In this document: positions 1-10,520 of the stretch, one piece after another
Layout of the letters: every line of letters begins with the position of its first letter
How positions within the stretch are numbered: the stretch's first letter is position 1
NCBI GenBank assembly: GCA_033964015.1
Contig: CM066924.1
Location: 11,744,625 to 11,808,624 of the forward strand
Length of the DNA: 64,000 bases
Source of the DNA: Scolanthus callimorphus
Lineage: Eukaryota; Cnidaria; Anthozoa; Actiniaria; Edwardsiidae
Direction: 5' to 3'
Notes under the pieces: model-generated
Database searches by the model: none
Seen by the model: only the letters and a program-made list of their open reading frames with translations
What the model was told of the DNA's origin: nothing
Position numbers and translations under genes: made by a program

Positions 1-1431
1 TCTTCTTGGAAACATTTTTAGAAGTCACAATCTAAATTTTTGTGAAGTCCTAATTTCATATTCAGGTCGTACTAGAAAAAAAAATTGCCGGTTTTTTTGG
101 CTCAAACTCCAGGAATCGATTCCAGTTGAAGTAATCTCAAATCGAGCTAAGTTACAGAAAATTCGTCGGAACAGAAACGCGGTAATAAAAATGTCGTCAA
201 CTTTGGCCAAATTAGAAGGCTGATTCAGCTCGGCTTCAATTTAATTTTAATAGTGCTCCGAAAACTCTTATTTGGGGCTCTTCCTTCGGCACTATATTGT
301 ATAGTAATGTATTAAACTTTGCGGAAGGTCAGATTGTAAATACGATGAACTACTAAAGTGTTGGAAAAATCATTTACCAAGGAAAGAAATCGTGAAAGCG
401 CAATGAATTTATTACAAGAATGTCGCGTTAAAATGTGTTGTTATTACGTAGTATTTCTTGCTAAGATATATATAGACGTTGACCTTGTGGCAATGGTAAA
501 CCTTTGTAACAAAGTTTGACCATTATGCGTGCTTATTTGGTATAGAAGAAAATTACAAAGTTACGACATTCACCCTCTACTCTTGCACGCAGATTTGAAG
601 CTCTCTTGTTTATGAATGATAATGAAATCTGACGTTTTTCCAGGGGGAGCTCATTAGGCCAAATGTAATCAATAGCAGTCACGCTCCGAAAACAGCAATT
701 GTCTGATTAAGTCCCTATGGAACATAAAAACTTGCAATGATAAAAGCTTTCTTTGTTCGCTGATTAGAGTAGGCCTAAATGTGCTCCCCCTGGCGAAACG
801 TCAGATTTCATTACCATTCATAAACAAGAGAGCTTCAAATCTGCGTGCAAGACTAGAGGGTGAATGTCGTAACTTTGTAATTTTCTTCTACACCAAACAA
901 GCACATATAATGGTCAAATTTGGTTACTAAGTTTTACCAATGCCACAAGCTATTCGTCTATATAAATCTTAGCAAGAAATTATACGTAATAACGACACAT
1001 TTTAACGCGACATTCTTGTAATAAATTCATTGCGCTTTCACGATTTCTTTCCTCGGTAGACAATTTTCCAACATTTTAGTAGTTCATGGTGTTTACAATC
1101 TGACCTTCGGTAAAGTTTAATACATTACTATACAATATAGTGCCGAAGGAAGAGCCCCAAATAATGAGTTTTCGGAGCACTATTAAATTCAATTCAAGCC
1201 AAGCTGAATCAGCCTTCTAATTTGGCCAAAGTTGACGGCATTTTTATTACCGCGTTTCTGTTCCGACGAATTTTCTGTAACTTAGCTCGATTTGAGATTA
1301 CTTCAACTGGAATCGATTCCTGGAGTTTGAGCCAAAAAAACCGGCAAATTTTTTTTCTAGTACGACCTGAATATGAAATTAGGGCCTCATAAAAATTTTG
1401 ATTGTGACTTCTAAAAATGTTTCCAAGAAGA
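1..1431. mobile_element. Foldback element, 1.43 kb, possibly cut by window edge
   Basis: The first ~665 bases reappear as their reverse complement at about 772-1431: the opening tcttcttggaaacattttta is mirrored by taaaaatgtttccaagaaga at 1412-1431. The two arms are nearly identical, with scattered mismatches and small indels, and are separated by a loop of about 100 bp. No protein-coding content was recognised; the 61-codon frames in each arm are mirror images of each other. The element may extend left of the window, so its left end and target duplication cannot be judged. This is the structure of a Foldback-type or large palindromic non-autonomous DNA transposon. Confidence 0.85.
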
Positions 1432-1559
1432 TCGGTTATTAATAACTGATTTATACATCATTAAAGTAGGATTTGAAAAAAGAATTATAACAATAGGGGA
1501 AAAGACACAAAAGCTATAGCCTTGAGTTTGGCGACGCAGATTTGCGCTCTAGACACAGT

Positions 1560-1880
1560 TGGGTGCATTTTGAATTTCGAATGAGTCACCTTAAATTATT
1601 TCGAAAGTCTCAAAGCTGTATAAGAGTTACATGGCAGGTATTTTCTAACATTGATCCCATGCGATCTATAAGTGCTTATTTTCTTATTTTTGTGTCTCAG
1701 GGAGGACGGGGTATCGTAGTATTATGAAGCTCTTCATGTGTGCGAGATAGGGTGCCACTAGGAAAAGAGTAGCCTAGACTTTGGTTACCTTGCTGACAAA
1801 TCATGGAAAAAAATGTGGGGCTTCCTCATGGAAGGTTAGAGGGTTGTGATGATCAGACCACTAAAACTGTATTTTTTCGA
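1560..1880 (+). repeat. Diverged direct repeat, copy 1
   Basis: This block resembles 3010-3325 in the same orientation. Shared landmarks in order are an 'attttctaacattg' / 'attttctcacattg' stretch, 'agtgcttatttt', 'gcgagatagggtgc' / 'gcgatagagtgc', and 'atgatcagaccactaaaact' / 'atgaccagaccactgaagct'. A third partial copy of its start lies at about 2460-2500. It is an old interspersed repeat of unknown class. The stretch 1432-1559 shows nothing recognisable. Confidence 0.55.
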
Positions 1881-2440
1881 TGATCAAACAACCAATCAAA
1901 GGCACAGAGAACCTCGGTGAAATCGAAGATACCGTTTACTCGTAGTATCCAAGTTTTGGTCGTTTGGTCCTGTTCCCTTCCCGAGACATCAATTTTCTAG
2001 TTGTGACGTCTTTGATGACGTTATACCACGTGACTTTGGTGTTGCACCTCCTATGCTGGTAGATACCTTTATCCAAGTTTGATCACCTAGCGATGCCCCG
2101 TTCTCAGGGCGTCAGTTTTTTGAAATTTTGATAACGTCATCGATGACCTCATGCCACGTGACTTTGGTTCTGGACCTTTCCCCCTCCTGCCACGATGACA
2201 CCCCCCTCCCCACCCCTGCCACGATGATTGCCCCCCCCCCCCCCCCCCCCTCTTTGCCACGATGATAACTTTATCCAAGTTTGGTCACCTAGTGAACTTC
2301 TCTTCTCGAAATATTAATTTTTTAAGTTTTTATGATGACGTCATGTCATGTGACATTGGTGCTGGATCCTTCTTGTCAATTAAGAAGAATTTGGTCACCC
2401 ATCGATCGATTTACTCTAGTTTTGATGATACGTAGTTTTT
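1881..2440 (+). mobile_element. CRE/E-box tandem-array element, degenerate copy
   Basis: Diverged copies of the ~128-bp unit found at 8180-9750 and 59521-61450. Each includes 'ccaagtttggtcacctagcgatg', 'tcgagatatt', 'tgatgacgtcat' and 'cacgtgac'. The leader 'aaccaatcaaaggcac...ctcggtgaaatcg' matches the leader at 59521, so both belong to the same subfamily. A C homopolymer (2231-2250) lies between units. The element has no clear ends here. Confidence 0.65.
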
Positions 2441-2529
2441 AGTCTTTTTTGAGCAGGTAACATGTTGTTATCACATTTAAGAGCTGTGTAAGAGTTACTA
2501 CCATTTTCGTTCAACTCGCCCCGTGGAAG

Positions 2530-2662
2530 GGCATCCGGCATCCGCGATTTTTTTGGCTTGGCATCCAGCATCCATCGACTAGGCATCCTGCATCCAACGA
2601 TATGGCATCCAGCATCCAGCCACCAAGCGGCATCCGGCGTCCAGCTTCAAGCGGCATCCACC
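2530..2662 (+). repeat. GCATCC minisatellite
   Basis: An irregular array of GCATCC (often GGCATCCAGCATCC) with short spacers, about a dozen copies in 130 bp. The local open frame is a by-product of the repeat. The array sits directly before a copy of the terminus seen at 14521 and 16125. Confidence 0.75.
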
Positions 2663-2665
2663 GAA

Positions 2666-2720
2666 TGCGTTTGCGACGTGTCATATTTAGCGGGAGGAGG
2701 GTCCAGTAACTTCTCTATCA
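2666..2720 (+). mobile_element. Solo terminus of the GACGTGTCAT TIR family
   Basis: The sequence gacgtgtcatatttagcggg followed by a G-rich stretch matches the left terminus at 14521 (gacgtgtcattatttagcgg). No matching opposite end was found nearby, so this looks like a truncated copy. The following 2721-3009 holds no recognised gene. Confidence 0.5.
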
Positions 2721-3009
2721 TTTGCATTTTTCTACTCTAAGAATGACATCATATATAATCTTTCAGGACTCGCGCAACGAAGACACAACCCTCGCGCCGT
2801 TTATAAGAACAAGTGTATCTTGACGAGTTAAACATGAACCCAAAAATACCTTGCACTGGTGGCCTGCCACGCAGTTCACTGCAGTCGCAATTTTTCGTCA
2901 TTTGAGGCGCGCAGTGCGCGCATGATGAAGAATATAAGCTTGGCTATTTTCTCGCGTAGGTTTGAAACGTAAACCGACACGAAACAAAAAATCATCAAGC
3001 TTCAGGGTT

Positions 3010-3325
3010 GAATGAAATGGTAGTAAAATGATGTACACTCTAGCAGCAAATTGTTTGCGCCATTTTCTCACATTGTCCCCGTGCAATATATAGTGCTTAT
3101 TTCCATTTCTAGGGGCATGTCTATATGTCTCTGTAGGAAGCGGGTTTTTGATGTAGTTTGTTGCGCGTGCGCGATAGAGTGCTCCCGGGGAGAGAGTGCA
3201 CTAGGCTAGGGCTCACTTGTTTACACGCCCATGTAAAACTAAAACGTACGGCTGGCTTTCGTGCAAGTTTGGGGCTGTTATGACCAGACCACTGAAGCTG
3301 CCATTTCTCGATAATCAAATTAATA
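3010..3325 (+). repeat. Diverged direct repeat, copy 2
   Basis: Second copy of the block at 1560-1880, in the same orientation. The CRE-array element, the GCATCC minisatellite and the solo terminus lie between the two copies, so the pair may once have been adjacent or may be independent insertions. The stretch 3326-3820 shows no gene or repeat I recognise. Confidence 0.5.
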
Positions 3326-3820
3326 ACTGAAGAGCGGTTGCTTAAGACGAGAGAGTGTGGAGGTTTTTGGTTTCTGTTCTTTACGCCATGTTGACGCTCC
3401 TCGCCCTGAAACCGGGGTATTAAGATAGGTTGCCCTCCGCCCGACACAGTTAGAACGTCTGTTATCATTGCCTGGCAATTACCTGTACAACACACAAAAG
3501 TACACTACTATAAGCTCGATTTCAATAAGAAATTATCAATATCGTTTCATTGCTGCATTACAAGCAGTGCATAACCACTTCGGAGACCATAACAGGTGTA
3601 TGACTAAATACACATAATGTGCACCACTCCAAAGTGCACCCTGGTACCGTGTTTATTGCCCTGTAAATTTCTTAGAAATAGCCATGAGCAGTCATACTGC
3701 CCATGAGCAAAAACTGCAGTTAATACTCTACAACTTTCTCTTATGTTGCAAATAAATCCATCCACAAACAAAAACGCTACAGGCCTATGAAATTCCAGAA
3801 AATATATAGCCAAACGTAGT

Positions 3821-3979
3821 CATGTGCACATTTTGGCAACGATGTGCACATTACGGTATCCATGTGCACTTCAAGGTATCCATGTGCACTTCAAGGCATT
3901 CATGTGCACATTGGGTATTCATGTGCACAATTTGGTATTCATGTGCACGATTTTGGCATCGATGTGCACAGTAGTCTAC

Positions 3980-3980
<1 letters not shown>
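3821..3980 (+). repeat. 20-bp ATGTGCAC tandem repeat
   Basis: Eight copies of a ~20-bp unit that begins with ATGTGCAC (itself containing the palindrome GTGCAC), with a variable 12-bp second half such as 'ttcaaggtatcc'. Because the unit is not a multiple of three, two overlapping frames stay open through it. These are not genes. Confidence 0.85.

Positions 3981-4014
<34 letters not shown>
3979..4014 (+). repeat. (TATC)n microsatellite
   Basis: About nine uninterrupted TATC/CTAT tetranucleotides directly abutting the 20-bp repeat array. Confidence 0.95.
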
Positions 4015-4015
<1 letters not shown>

Positions 4016-4081
4016 GTGTAAAATTAATTTCGTATTGACTAATTCAAGTTATAAATTTCTGCATCTTGTAATGTAAATTTC

Positions 4082-4182
4082 AGAAGTGATTTATAAAACT
4101 CGCATGTCGTGTTTTATCGGCTGCTCCTCGTGTTTATATCCCCCGATAAAACACTCCAGCTCGTTTTATAAATACCACTTCT
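4082..4182. mobile_element. Short palindromic MITE
   Basis: agaagtgatttataaaactc is mirrored by the reverse complement at 4160-4182 (gttttataaataccacttct). A second inner pair, tgttttatcgg / ccgataaaaca, nearly closes the loop. The whole ~100 bp can fold on itself. Confidence 0.6.
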
Positions 4183-4183
4183 A

Positions 4184-4236
4184 AGTGCCAGCAAGAGAAA
4201 ATGATACAATTATATCATTTTCTCTTGGTGCCAGTG
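4184..4236. repeat. Palindromic hairpin
   Basis: gccagcaagagaaaatgata and tatcattttctcttggtgcc form arms of about 20 bp with one mismatch, around a 6-base loop. It lies immediately next to the preceding palindrome. Confidence 0.7.
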
Positions 4237-4556
4237 AGCATTCCTCCATTTAGCCGCGTGTATGCTTTTTGGAGAAGCCATTTTAAAGGTGACTCCACGA
4301 AACGTCCAAGCGCATTTTCTGTAAATATAAATTCGGTCATAACTTTTATAATATTCGTGTGACGGATATAACACTTGGAAGACAGTAGGAGGCATGATAA
4401 ATAGTTAAACACACTTTGATATTTATTTGCGTTAATACTTAAAATATCCCAGCTACTGTGGACCCCCAACTGACAACAGATATTCCGCCTTCGAAACTTT
4501 CTTGGTGCATTTTATCACCAGATCTTCTAGGGCATGTCCTCCGTTGGTGGGATTGA

Positions 4557-4922
4557 ATGGGGAGTTTGCAGGTGTTGCGTGACATTTTGGATCTTGATCC
4601 TAAAAAATTGAAAGTACCATAATTGAAAAGAGCTTGCCGAAATTAGAAAAAGCCGAAAATTTGAGTTGATTTGGGTAAATATTAGCAAAGTTATTGGCGC
4701 CCGAAGTAGGCTGTTTCTCTATACGTTTAATGTTGTGGTGGGCAACTCTTAAACCTATAGGAAAACAACCAACTTCTGACGCTCATAACTTCTGTGCTAT
4801 TTATCGAAACCACCTCAAATTTTAGGATTTCACATATTTCAGTGATCTCTTTTCAAATATGGTGTTTTTATTTTGCTGAGATCAAAATTGAAAATGTCAC
4901 GCAACACCTGCAAACTCCCCAT
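4557..4922. mobile_element. TIR element (366 bp)
   Basis: The left end ggggagtttgcaggtgttgc (from 4559) is the exact reverse complement of gcaacacctgcaaactcccc ending at 4920. The similarity continues inwards (gtgacattttggatcttgat versus atcaaaattgaaaatgtcac). There is no coding capacity. It is a non-autonomous DNA transposon; the superfamily is not clear because the target duplication is ambiguous. Confidence 0.8.
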
Positions 4923-5195
4923 TGGGTCGCCACTGGTGACGTCTCAGCATACCTTCTGCACAGGGAGCTCACCCTTCCGGTAAAATAAAAATAAATGTGT
5001 TATTTTGATATTTTCTTCTCTGTTCTTTCATCTGTCAATAGGAGTCCTGTGTATTGTTTCATATTACCTCTTGGACCCTAAGGAACGAGATTATGTCATG
5101 CTATACTTTCTGATTTGCAATTGTCAGTAATTTTCATAACAAAGGAATCCATTGACCTTCACAAGCTAGTGAATACTAGCAACGGAGGAAACTCG

Positions 5196-5356
5196 TGTTA
5201 AGTCCTTGGGTTTAGAGAACTAGTAAGGAGAACAAGCTATCGAGCTCATAGTTTTACTGATCCAAAACATAACAACTTGACAACTCAGGTCGCTGTCTGC
5301 TCTTGTACAACGTGGTCGTCACGTCACAAGTCACGTGACTATCGAATCACACAACA
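5196..5356 (-). mobile_element. Probable 3' LTR of the Gypsy remnant
   Basis: Reading the minus strand, a purine-rich tract is followed directly by TGTTGTGTGATTCG..., the typical TG start of an LTR. About 160 bases later the sequence ends in ...GGACTTAACA, giving a TGTTG...TAACA terminal pair. Only one LTR is present because the element is 5' truncated, so the outer boundary is an inference from the terminal dinucleotides. Confidence 0.55.
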
Positions 5357-5368
5357 TCTCCCCTTCTT
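5357..5368 (-). other. Polypurine tract of the Gypsy remnant
   Basis: Minus strand AAGAAGGGGAGA immediately precedes the putative LTR. In Ty3/Gypsy elements this tract primes plus-strand DNA synthesis. It lies 92 bp downstream of the polyprotein stop codon. Confidence 0.6.
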
Positions 5369-5460
5369 GAGATGTTTACCTAATCCTTATAACAAATTCT
5401 CTGAAAAAGTGTCTCATGTCCTTATTCTGATATAATGTAACAAAACAAATGTTTAGTCTT

Positions 5461-6895
5461 TCAATGTTCAAACATAAAGAGTTTTGGTGGTTGGACGACA
5501 CGCCCACTTCGGGTAATCACCGTTGATGCTGGAACTTCCGGGGCCGTTGCCTTGACATGGTTATCTGACGTAACATTAGGCGATGTCATCAGAGGTTCTG
5601 CTTCTGGCAACACATGATCTCGTACATTTACAGGGACCTCGCCTTGCTCACTACCTTTAGGTTAAAACTCGCATAAAAACTTCCTATTTCTACGTACTGT
5701 TCCTTTGGGTGTGGTTACTATCTAAGAACGGGCTTCCGCTGCTTCCGTAACAGTTGCTGGAACCTTCAAGTCTCGTACCCACACTGTAGCTCCAACTGGA
5801 ACTTCTTGTAGTTCTTGAAGTCCGTGTCTAGCATCAAACTGCTCTTTCTGACGGTGCTTTCTAACTTCTTCCTGGTCTCTAAACTCACTCAAGTTCTGGG
5901 GTTCTGGTCTTGGGTTTCTGTGTTCGGCACACTGTCTGCAACCGTGTACTAGGTGTTCAATTTGCTTGCTGATTCCGGGCCACCATACAGATGCTCTAGC
6001 ACGAGCACGAGCACGAGCACGGCACTGGTTAATGCCCTGATGCCCTTCATGGATCCGGTCAAGAATATCTAGCCCTTGCTGGGATAATAAGCCTGGGACC
6101 TTTCATCAAAAGACCACGAACTAAGGTTATTTCATCCCTTTCCATCCAGTATGCTCTAAGCACACCAGGGAAATGTCTTTTATCTGGCCATCCTTCCTTA
6201 CAGTAAACTGCAAGTTGTCTACAAATATCGGCTTCCCTCTGGCGCTCTGGAATTTCATCCAGCCTTTTGTCACTAGCTGGGAGTTCACTCAAAACACTAT
6301 CAACATAAAGCTCAATCTCTTCATCTTGTAAGCCTTTGTGCTCTGATGTGTCAAGAGGTGCTCTCGACAATGTGTCAGCAACGACAAGCTTCTTACCTGG
6401 CACATGTGAGATGGTATACTTAAATCTCAATAGCCTTATTCGCAAGCGCTGAATCCTGGGTGGCATCTTAGGTTCTTAGACCCTAAAAGAGAAACAAGAT
6501 GTTTATGGTCAGTTTCTATGTGAAATGTCTTACCAATGAGGTAATCTGAGAATCTTTCGCAAGCCCATGTAGTCGCCAGTGCTTCCTTCTCTACTTGAGC
6601 ATAGCGCTGTTCTGTATCTGTCATAGCTCGGGATATGTAAGCTATGGGCTTCCAGTTTCCGTCTTTATCTGCTTGTGTCAATACAGCGCCTAGTCCATAG
6701 TCCATAGGAGGATGCATCTGCTGAAACTTTGGTTTCTTTTGCAGGGTCGTATATTGCTAGGGTTGGCGCTGTGCTGAGTGCATGCTTGATATCACTGAAA
6801 GCTTTCTGCTGGGCTTCTCCCCATAACCATGCACTATCTTTATTCAGCAAATCACCTGCCTCTTTCAACTCTCTGATAGCTTCTACCTTTCGCGG
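5461..6895 (-). pseudogene. Ty3/Gypsy pol remnant (RT end, RNase H, partial integrase)
   Basis: Read on the minus strand, this is the 3' part of a Gypsy polyprotein. It starts in the RT thumb (KVEAIREL, then LLNKDSAWLWGEAQQKAF) and continues into RNase H (ADASSYGL, EKEALATTWACERF, ETDHKHLVSL) and the ISHVPGK...ADTLSRAPL linker. Next come the HHCC zinc-binding segment of integrase (HEGHQGIN...GCRQCAEHRN) and the C-terminal tail ending ITRSGRVVQPPKLFMFEH. It is broken in several ways: frameshifts near 6690, 6470 and 6065, two in-frame stops near 5670 and 5725, about 45 residues missing between VEAIREL and LLNKD, and no integrase catalytic core at all. The zinc segment runs straight into the C-terminal region (QNLSEFRDQEEVRKHRQ). 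The zinc domain also carries an expanded Arg-Ala run encoded by a GCTCGT repeat near 6000. Gag, protease and most of RT are absent upstream of 6895. Confidence 0.9.
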
Positions 6896-7139
6896 AGAAA
6901 AACTTTTTTAGAGAAAAACTCGCAAAATTTTCACCGAGTGAATTCCCGCCACAAACTCGCACTAAAATGGTATCCGCGTGATGTGATTGGTCTAGCGTGG
7001 CAGCAGAAATGTAGCAGAGCGCCACCACTGCCAATCAGAATGAGGGCGGTAAATGTATCTGCGGCCCGCGGTTTTGCCATTTGGCCCGCAAAAATAGAGC
7101 GTTTTAGAGAGGGCGGTTTACAATTTGGCCGCGCGTAGT
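6896..7139. other. Unassigned spacer
   Basis: No gene recognised. It contains two short aaaaactttttt/gagaaaaactcg stretches at the truncation point of the Gypsy remnant and is otherwise GC-richer than its flanks. Confidence 0.4.
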
Positions 7140-7960
7140 GATAATAATGACGAATTTCTATGCTTGTAACGTCGAACTCACGCTTACCTATATGGGATCC
7201 TTCAAACATAGTGACTTCCCGTCAGGCCTATTATTGCAGGGCATTTTTGGGAGAGTCTGCTTTTCCTCATCAAGATACACTTGTTCTTGTAAACGGCCTG
7301 AGGGTAGTGTCTTCGTTGGTGAAAGAGTATAGGCCGATCCTTGCTGACGTCATTGTTTACATTCACGAAATTTTGAAACGCTGTACTGATCTAGCTTAAA
7401 ATGCAACGAAAAGCTAAAAACAAGTTTATTTTTTATTCTTAAAAAGGTTTTGACCTGTTTCCTTTCTTCTGTTTCATTTTTCAGGCTAATTGAAGCTTTT
7501 CAAAATTGTGTGAAATCATTGGGGCAACGCTAATTAGCTCGCATGTTTCCTCTAAATTGGACGTTGGCACCGCGCGCTTAGAATTCGAGATATCAGCTTT
7601 AAATTTTCCAATTATATTTTAATTACAGTACTCTATTGATATTCAGAACGCATCATTTTATAGCTCCTTCGAACGGTCTGATTCTGACATTGATTATGCT
7701 AATGAGGTCAAAATGTAAACAAAGGATCCTGCTATATTAGTGGTTGCGCGCGAAGCGCGCCGAAATTTTTATTAAGTCAAAATGCAAATGTCATAGAAGT
7801 TGCTGAAATAACCACTATCGGCATCTGTTTCACTCTCTTCATCGTCCAAATGTTGTTGAAAAAAAATATGACCCCCCCCCCCCAAACAGGAGTGGAAAAA
7901 AATTGAATCCTCCCTTTAGACACGCGAAAAAAATTAGGACCCTCCCCACAAAAATAGGAG
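7140..7960 (-). mobile_element. Inverted partial copy of the 14521-16125 element
   Basis: In reverse orientation this block follows 14560-14910. Shared landmarks are aatttctatgcttgtaacgt, catagtgactt...caggcctat, the cgcgcgaagcgcgccgaaat segment, catcgtccaaatgttg, and the C-rich cctccctttagacacgcg. It is interrupted by a 401-bp MITE at 7332-7732. No terminal repeat is preserved. Confidence 0.6.
7332..7732. mobile_element. 401-bp MITE with TA duplication, copy 1
   Basis: It is flanked by TA (7330-7331 and 7733-7734). The ends are ggccgatcc at the left and ggatcctgc at the right, with inner inverted blocks ttgtttacatt / aatgtaaac. A second copy of the same length is at 42374-42774. There is no coding capacity. 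A TA duplication fits a Tc1/mariner-like non-autonomous element. Confidence 0.8.
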
Positions 7961-8141
7961 CCACGAAAAACAACCAGTTACACAAATACAATACTAGGGG
8001 TTCTCACAATTACAGACCGACATTTAGAAAAACAAGACGCGGGCAATTCTCGATATCTTACATTCGGTCCAAAAGTCTGGAGCACTCTCAGCATGAAAAC
8101 AAAAAATTGTAAGTCATTAAATAATTTCAAGAAATATTGAT

Positions 8142-8653
8142 TAATATATAGATTTAGGCACTGCCTAAAAGCGGAGCTCGAATTAATACACTGTCATCGA
8201 GTTATCGACTTTTATAGTTTTGCTAACGTCATTCACGACGTCATGCCACCAGACCTTGGTGGTGTACCCCCTTGCCTCCAAGATAATTTTACCCATGTTT
8301 GGTGATCTAACGATGTTGCCTTTTTGAGATATTGACTTTTCTAGTTTTGATGATGTCATCGATGACGTCATGCCAAGTGACCTTGGTGGTGCCCCCCCTT
8401 GCCTCCAAGATAATTTTACCGAAGTTTGGTGACCTAGAAATGTTGCCTTCTTGAGATATTGACTTTTCTAGTTTTGATGACGTCATGGATGACGTCATGC
8501 CATGTGACCTTGGTGTTGCCCCCCCCCCCCCCCCCTTGCCTCCAAGATAATTTTACTCAAGTTTGGCGCCCTAGCAATGTTACCTTCTTGAGATATTGAC
8601 TTTTCTAGAATTGGAATACCTGTGTTACGGACGGACACACACGGGATCACCAC
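8142..8653 (+). mobile_element. CRE/E-box tandem-array element A
   Basis: It begins with the family's left end (taatatatagatttagg, actgcc, taaaagcggagctc) and carries about 3.5 copies of the ~125-bp unit (gatgacgtcatgcc, ttggtggtgc, ccccttgcctccaagataat, tttggtgacctag, cttttctag). It ends in cggacggacacacacgggatcaccac, directly against the left end of the next copy. The opposite (hairpin) end seen in other copies is missing. Confidence 0.75.
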
Positions 8654-9874
8654 TAATATATAGATTTAGCGACTGGCTAAAAGCGGAGCTCCCGGTCAAA
8701 TATTTTTATAGGGTGCGTTTCCCTATCTTGTTGGGCCGTTGCTAGGGAAAAAAAGTCCTGCAAAAGATTCATCATGTGACGTATCGCGACGTCACTTATT
8801 ACAGAAAACATTCTTCTTGTTCTCCATTGCATACTTGCAAATTCAGATTTTTTTTGTTGGCATTTCAAAGAGCTCCATACCCACAGACTCACGGATGCTT
8901 TTCTCGACTGTACCAAGTTTGTTCGCCTACCGATGTTGCCTTGTCGAGATATAGACTTTTCTAGGTTTGATGACGTCATCGATCAGGTCATGTCACGTGA
9001 CCTTGGTAGTGCACTCCCCTTGCGTCAAAAATAACTTTACCCAAGTTTGGTCACCTAGCGATATTGCCCTCTAGAGATATTGATTTTTCTATTTTTGATG
9101 ACGTCATCGATGACGTCATGTCACGTGACCTTGGTAGTGCACCCCCCCTTGCCTCCAAAATAACTTTACCCAAGTTTGGTCACCTAGCGATGTTGCCTTC
9201 TTGAGATATTGACTTTTCTAGTTTTGATGACGTCATCGATGACGTCATGTCACGTGACCTAGGTGGTGCACCCCCCTTGCCTCCAAAATAACTTTACCCA
9301 AGTTTGGTCACCTAGCGATGTTGCCTTCTCGAGATATTGACTTTTCTAATATTTGATGACGTCATCGATGACGTCATGTCACATGACCTCGGTGGTGCAC
9401 CCCCCTTGCCTCCAAAATAACTTTACCCAAGTTTGGTCACCTAGCGATGTTGCCTTCTCGAGATATAGACTTTTCTAGTTTTGATGACGTCATCGATGAC
9501 ATCATGTCACGTGACCCTGGTAGTGCACCCCCCTTGCCTCCAAAATAACTTTACCCAAGTTTGGTCACCTAGCGATGTTGCCTTCTCGTGATATAGACTT
9601 TTCTAGTTTTGATGACGTCATCGATGACGTCATGTCACGTGACCTTGGTACTGCACCCCCCTTGCCTCCAAAATAACTTTACCCAAGTTTGGTCACCTAG
9701 GGATGTTGCCTTCTTGAGATATTGACGTTTCTACTTTTGATGACGTCATTCCGGACGGACGGACGGACGGACGGACGCACAAACCGGAAGTCCATGACAG
9801 AATCGTTTGATGCATATACACTTTTGTTTTGTTCCTTTTTCTCCTGCATGTAGCTATGGGGCTCCGCTATAAAT
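8654..9874 (+). mobile_element. CRE/E-box tandem-array element B
   Basis: The left end taatatatagatttagcgac...agcggagctcccggt is followed by a unique leader, then about seven near-identical units of ~128 bp (8910-9750), a (GGAC)n tract (9752-9776), a short tail and the right end ggggctccgctataaat. Each unit holds the 20-bp perfect palindrome tgacgtcatcgatgacgtca, i.e. two TGACGTCA sites, then gtcacgtgac containing the palindrome CACGTG. No open frame is supported. Left and right ends carry the short inverted motif agcggagctcc / ggagctccgct. This organisation (subterminal inverted repeat, leader, tandem core, microsatellite, terminal hairpin) resembles Helentron-associated elements (HINEs), but that assignment is an inference. 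Confidence 0.85.
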
Positions 9875-10130
9875 CTTATTCAGGAAAGAGAAAGAAAAAA
9901 TCATATCTCCGGAAACACAGCTCCAATAACGACCAAACTTGACAAAGGTTGCCTTTAGGTTGATAGCTACCTAACGTCAAAGTCGCGTGATATGACGTCC
10001 CTGATTACGTCATAAAGAGATGCCAAAATGTCTCAAACCACTCAAAAGCGACTTGATGGTTATATATGTCTGATACCACTTTTTCTTATGTATGGTGGCC
10101 CGCTCGCGCGGCGCGGAGCTCCCCTATAAG
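9875..10130 (+). mobile_element. 3' part of a CRE-array family member
   Basis: This matches 13890-14149 of element D in the same orientation: an 'aataatatctccc'-like start, 'gaccaaacttg', 'cgtcataaagag', 'ttcttatgtatggtg', and a GC-rich terminal hairpin ending cgcggagctcccctata. It lacks the tandem core. It is probably a separate subfamily 3' end joined to element B. Confidence 0.6.
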
Positions 10131-10386
10131 AGATCAACTCATTAAGATAACTTCATTTCAGTTGGGTCTCATTGTGCTTACCCTTGGACCTGGTGGTGCC
10201 TTTGGATATTTGTTCTCCCACCCTCCCTCCCTTTACTTGCCATTGCCATCGTCGGGTCAACCAGGTCTCCTCTCCCCATATCTTATATAGCACAATGGGA
10301 CCCAGGGAGAATATATAACTACCTTCAGATGATACCTCGATATTTGAATCACCTATCCTTGAATTCAATTGATTTGACTGCAATGA

Positions 10387-10520
10387 TTTACAAACCAATA
10401 TTTTGTATCTAACCAATTAATACCCAGACTGAAGGGTACCACCCTGGAAACACAAGTTCCATTTTCACCACCCTTCCCTGGGATTCAAAGATGAATAGTT
10501 AATTAATAGACACACAAAAG
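10387..10520 (+). repeat. Direct repeat flanking a 2-kb segment, copy 1
   Basis: The block (ttgtatctaaccaattaata, cccagactgaagggtaccac, cctgggattcaaagatgaat) recurs almost identically at 12533-12622. The adjacent 'attaatagacacacaaaa' recurs too, at 12492, but on the other side of the block. That circular-permuted order is what is expected if the 2-kb interval was duplicated or inserted by recombination. Confidence 0.65.

Noticed and set aside
2087..2278. Glycine-rich ORF on the minus strand
   Set aside because: Created by the C homopolymer in a degenerate CRE-array copy.
3121..3495. 124-codon minus-strand ORF
   Set aside because: No domain or compositional sign of coding; it overlaps a diverged interspersed repeat (3010-3325).
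4440..4990. Possible minus-strand exon around the 4557-4922 MITE
   Set aside because: Short frames such as LEDLVIKCTKKVSKAEYLL look protein-like, but the frame is not kept on the other side of the MITE and no family was recognised.
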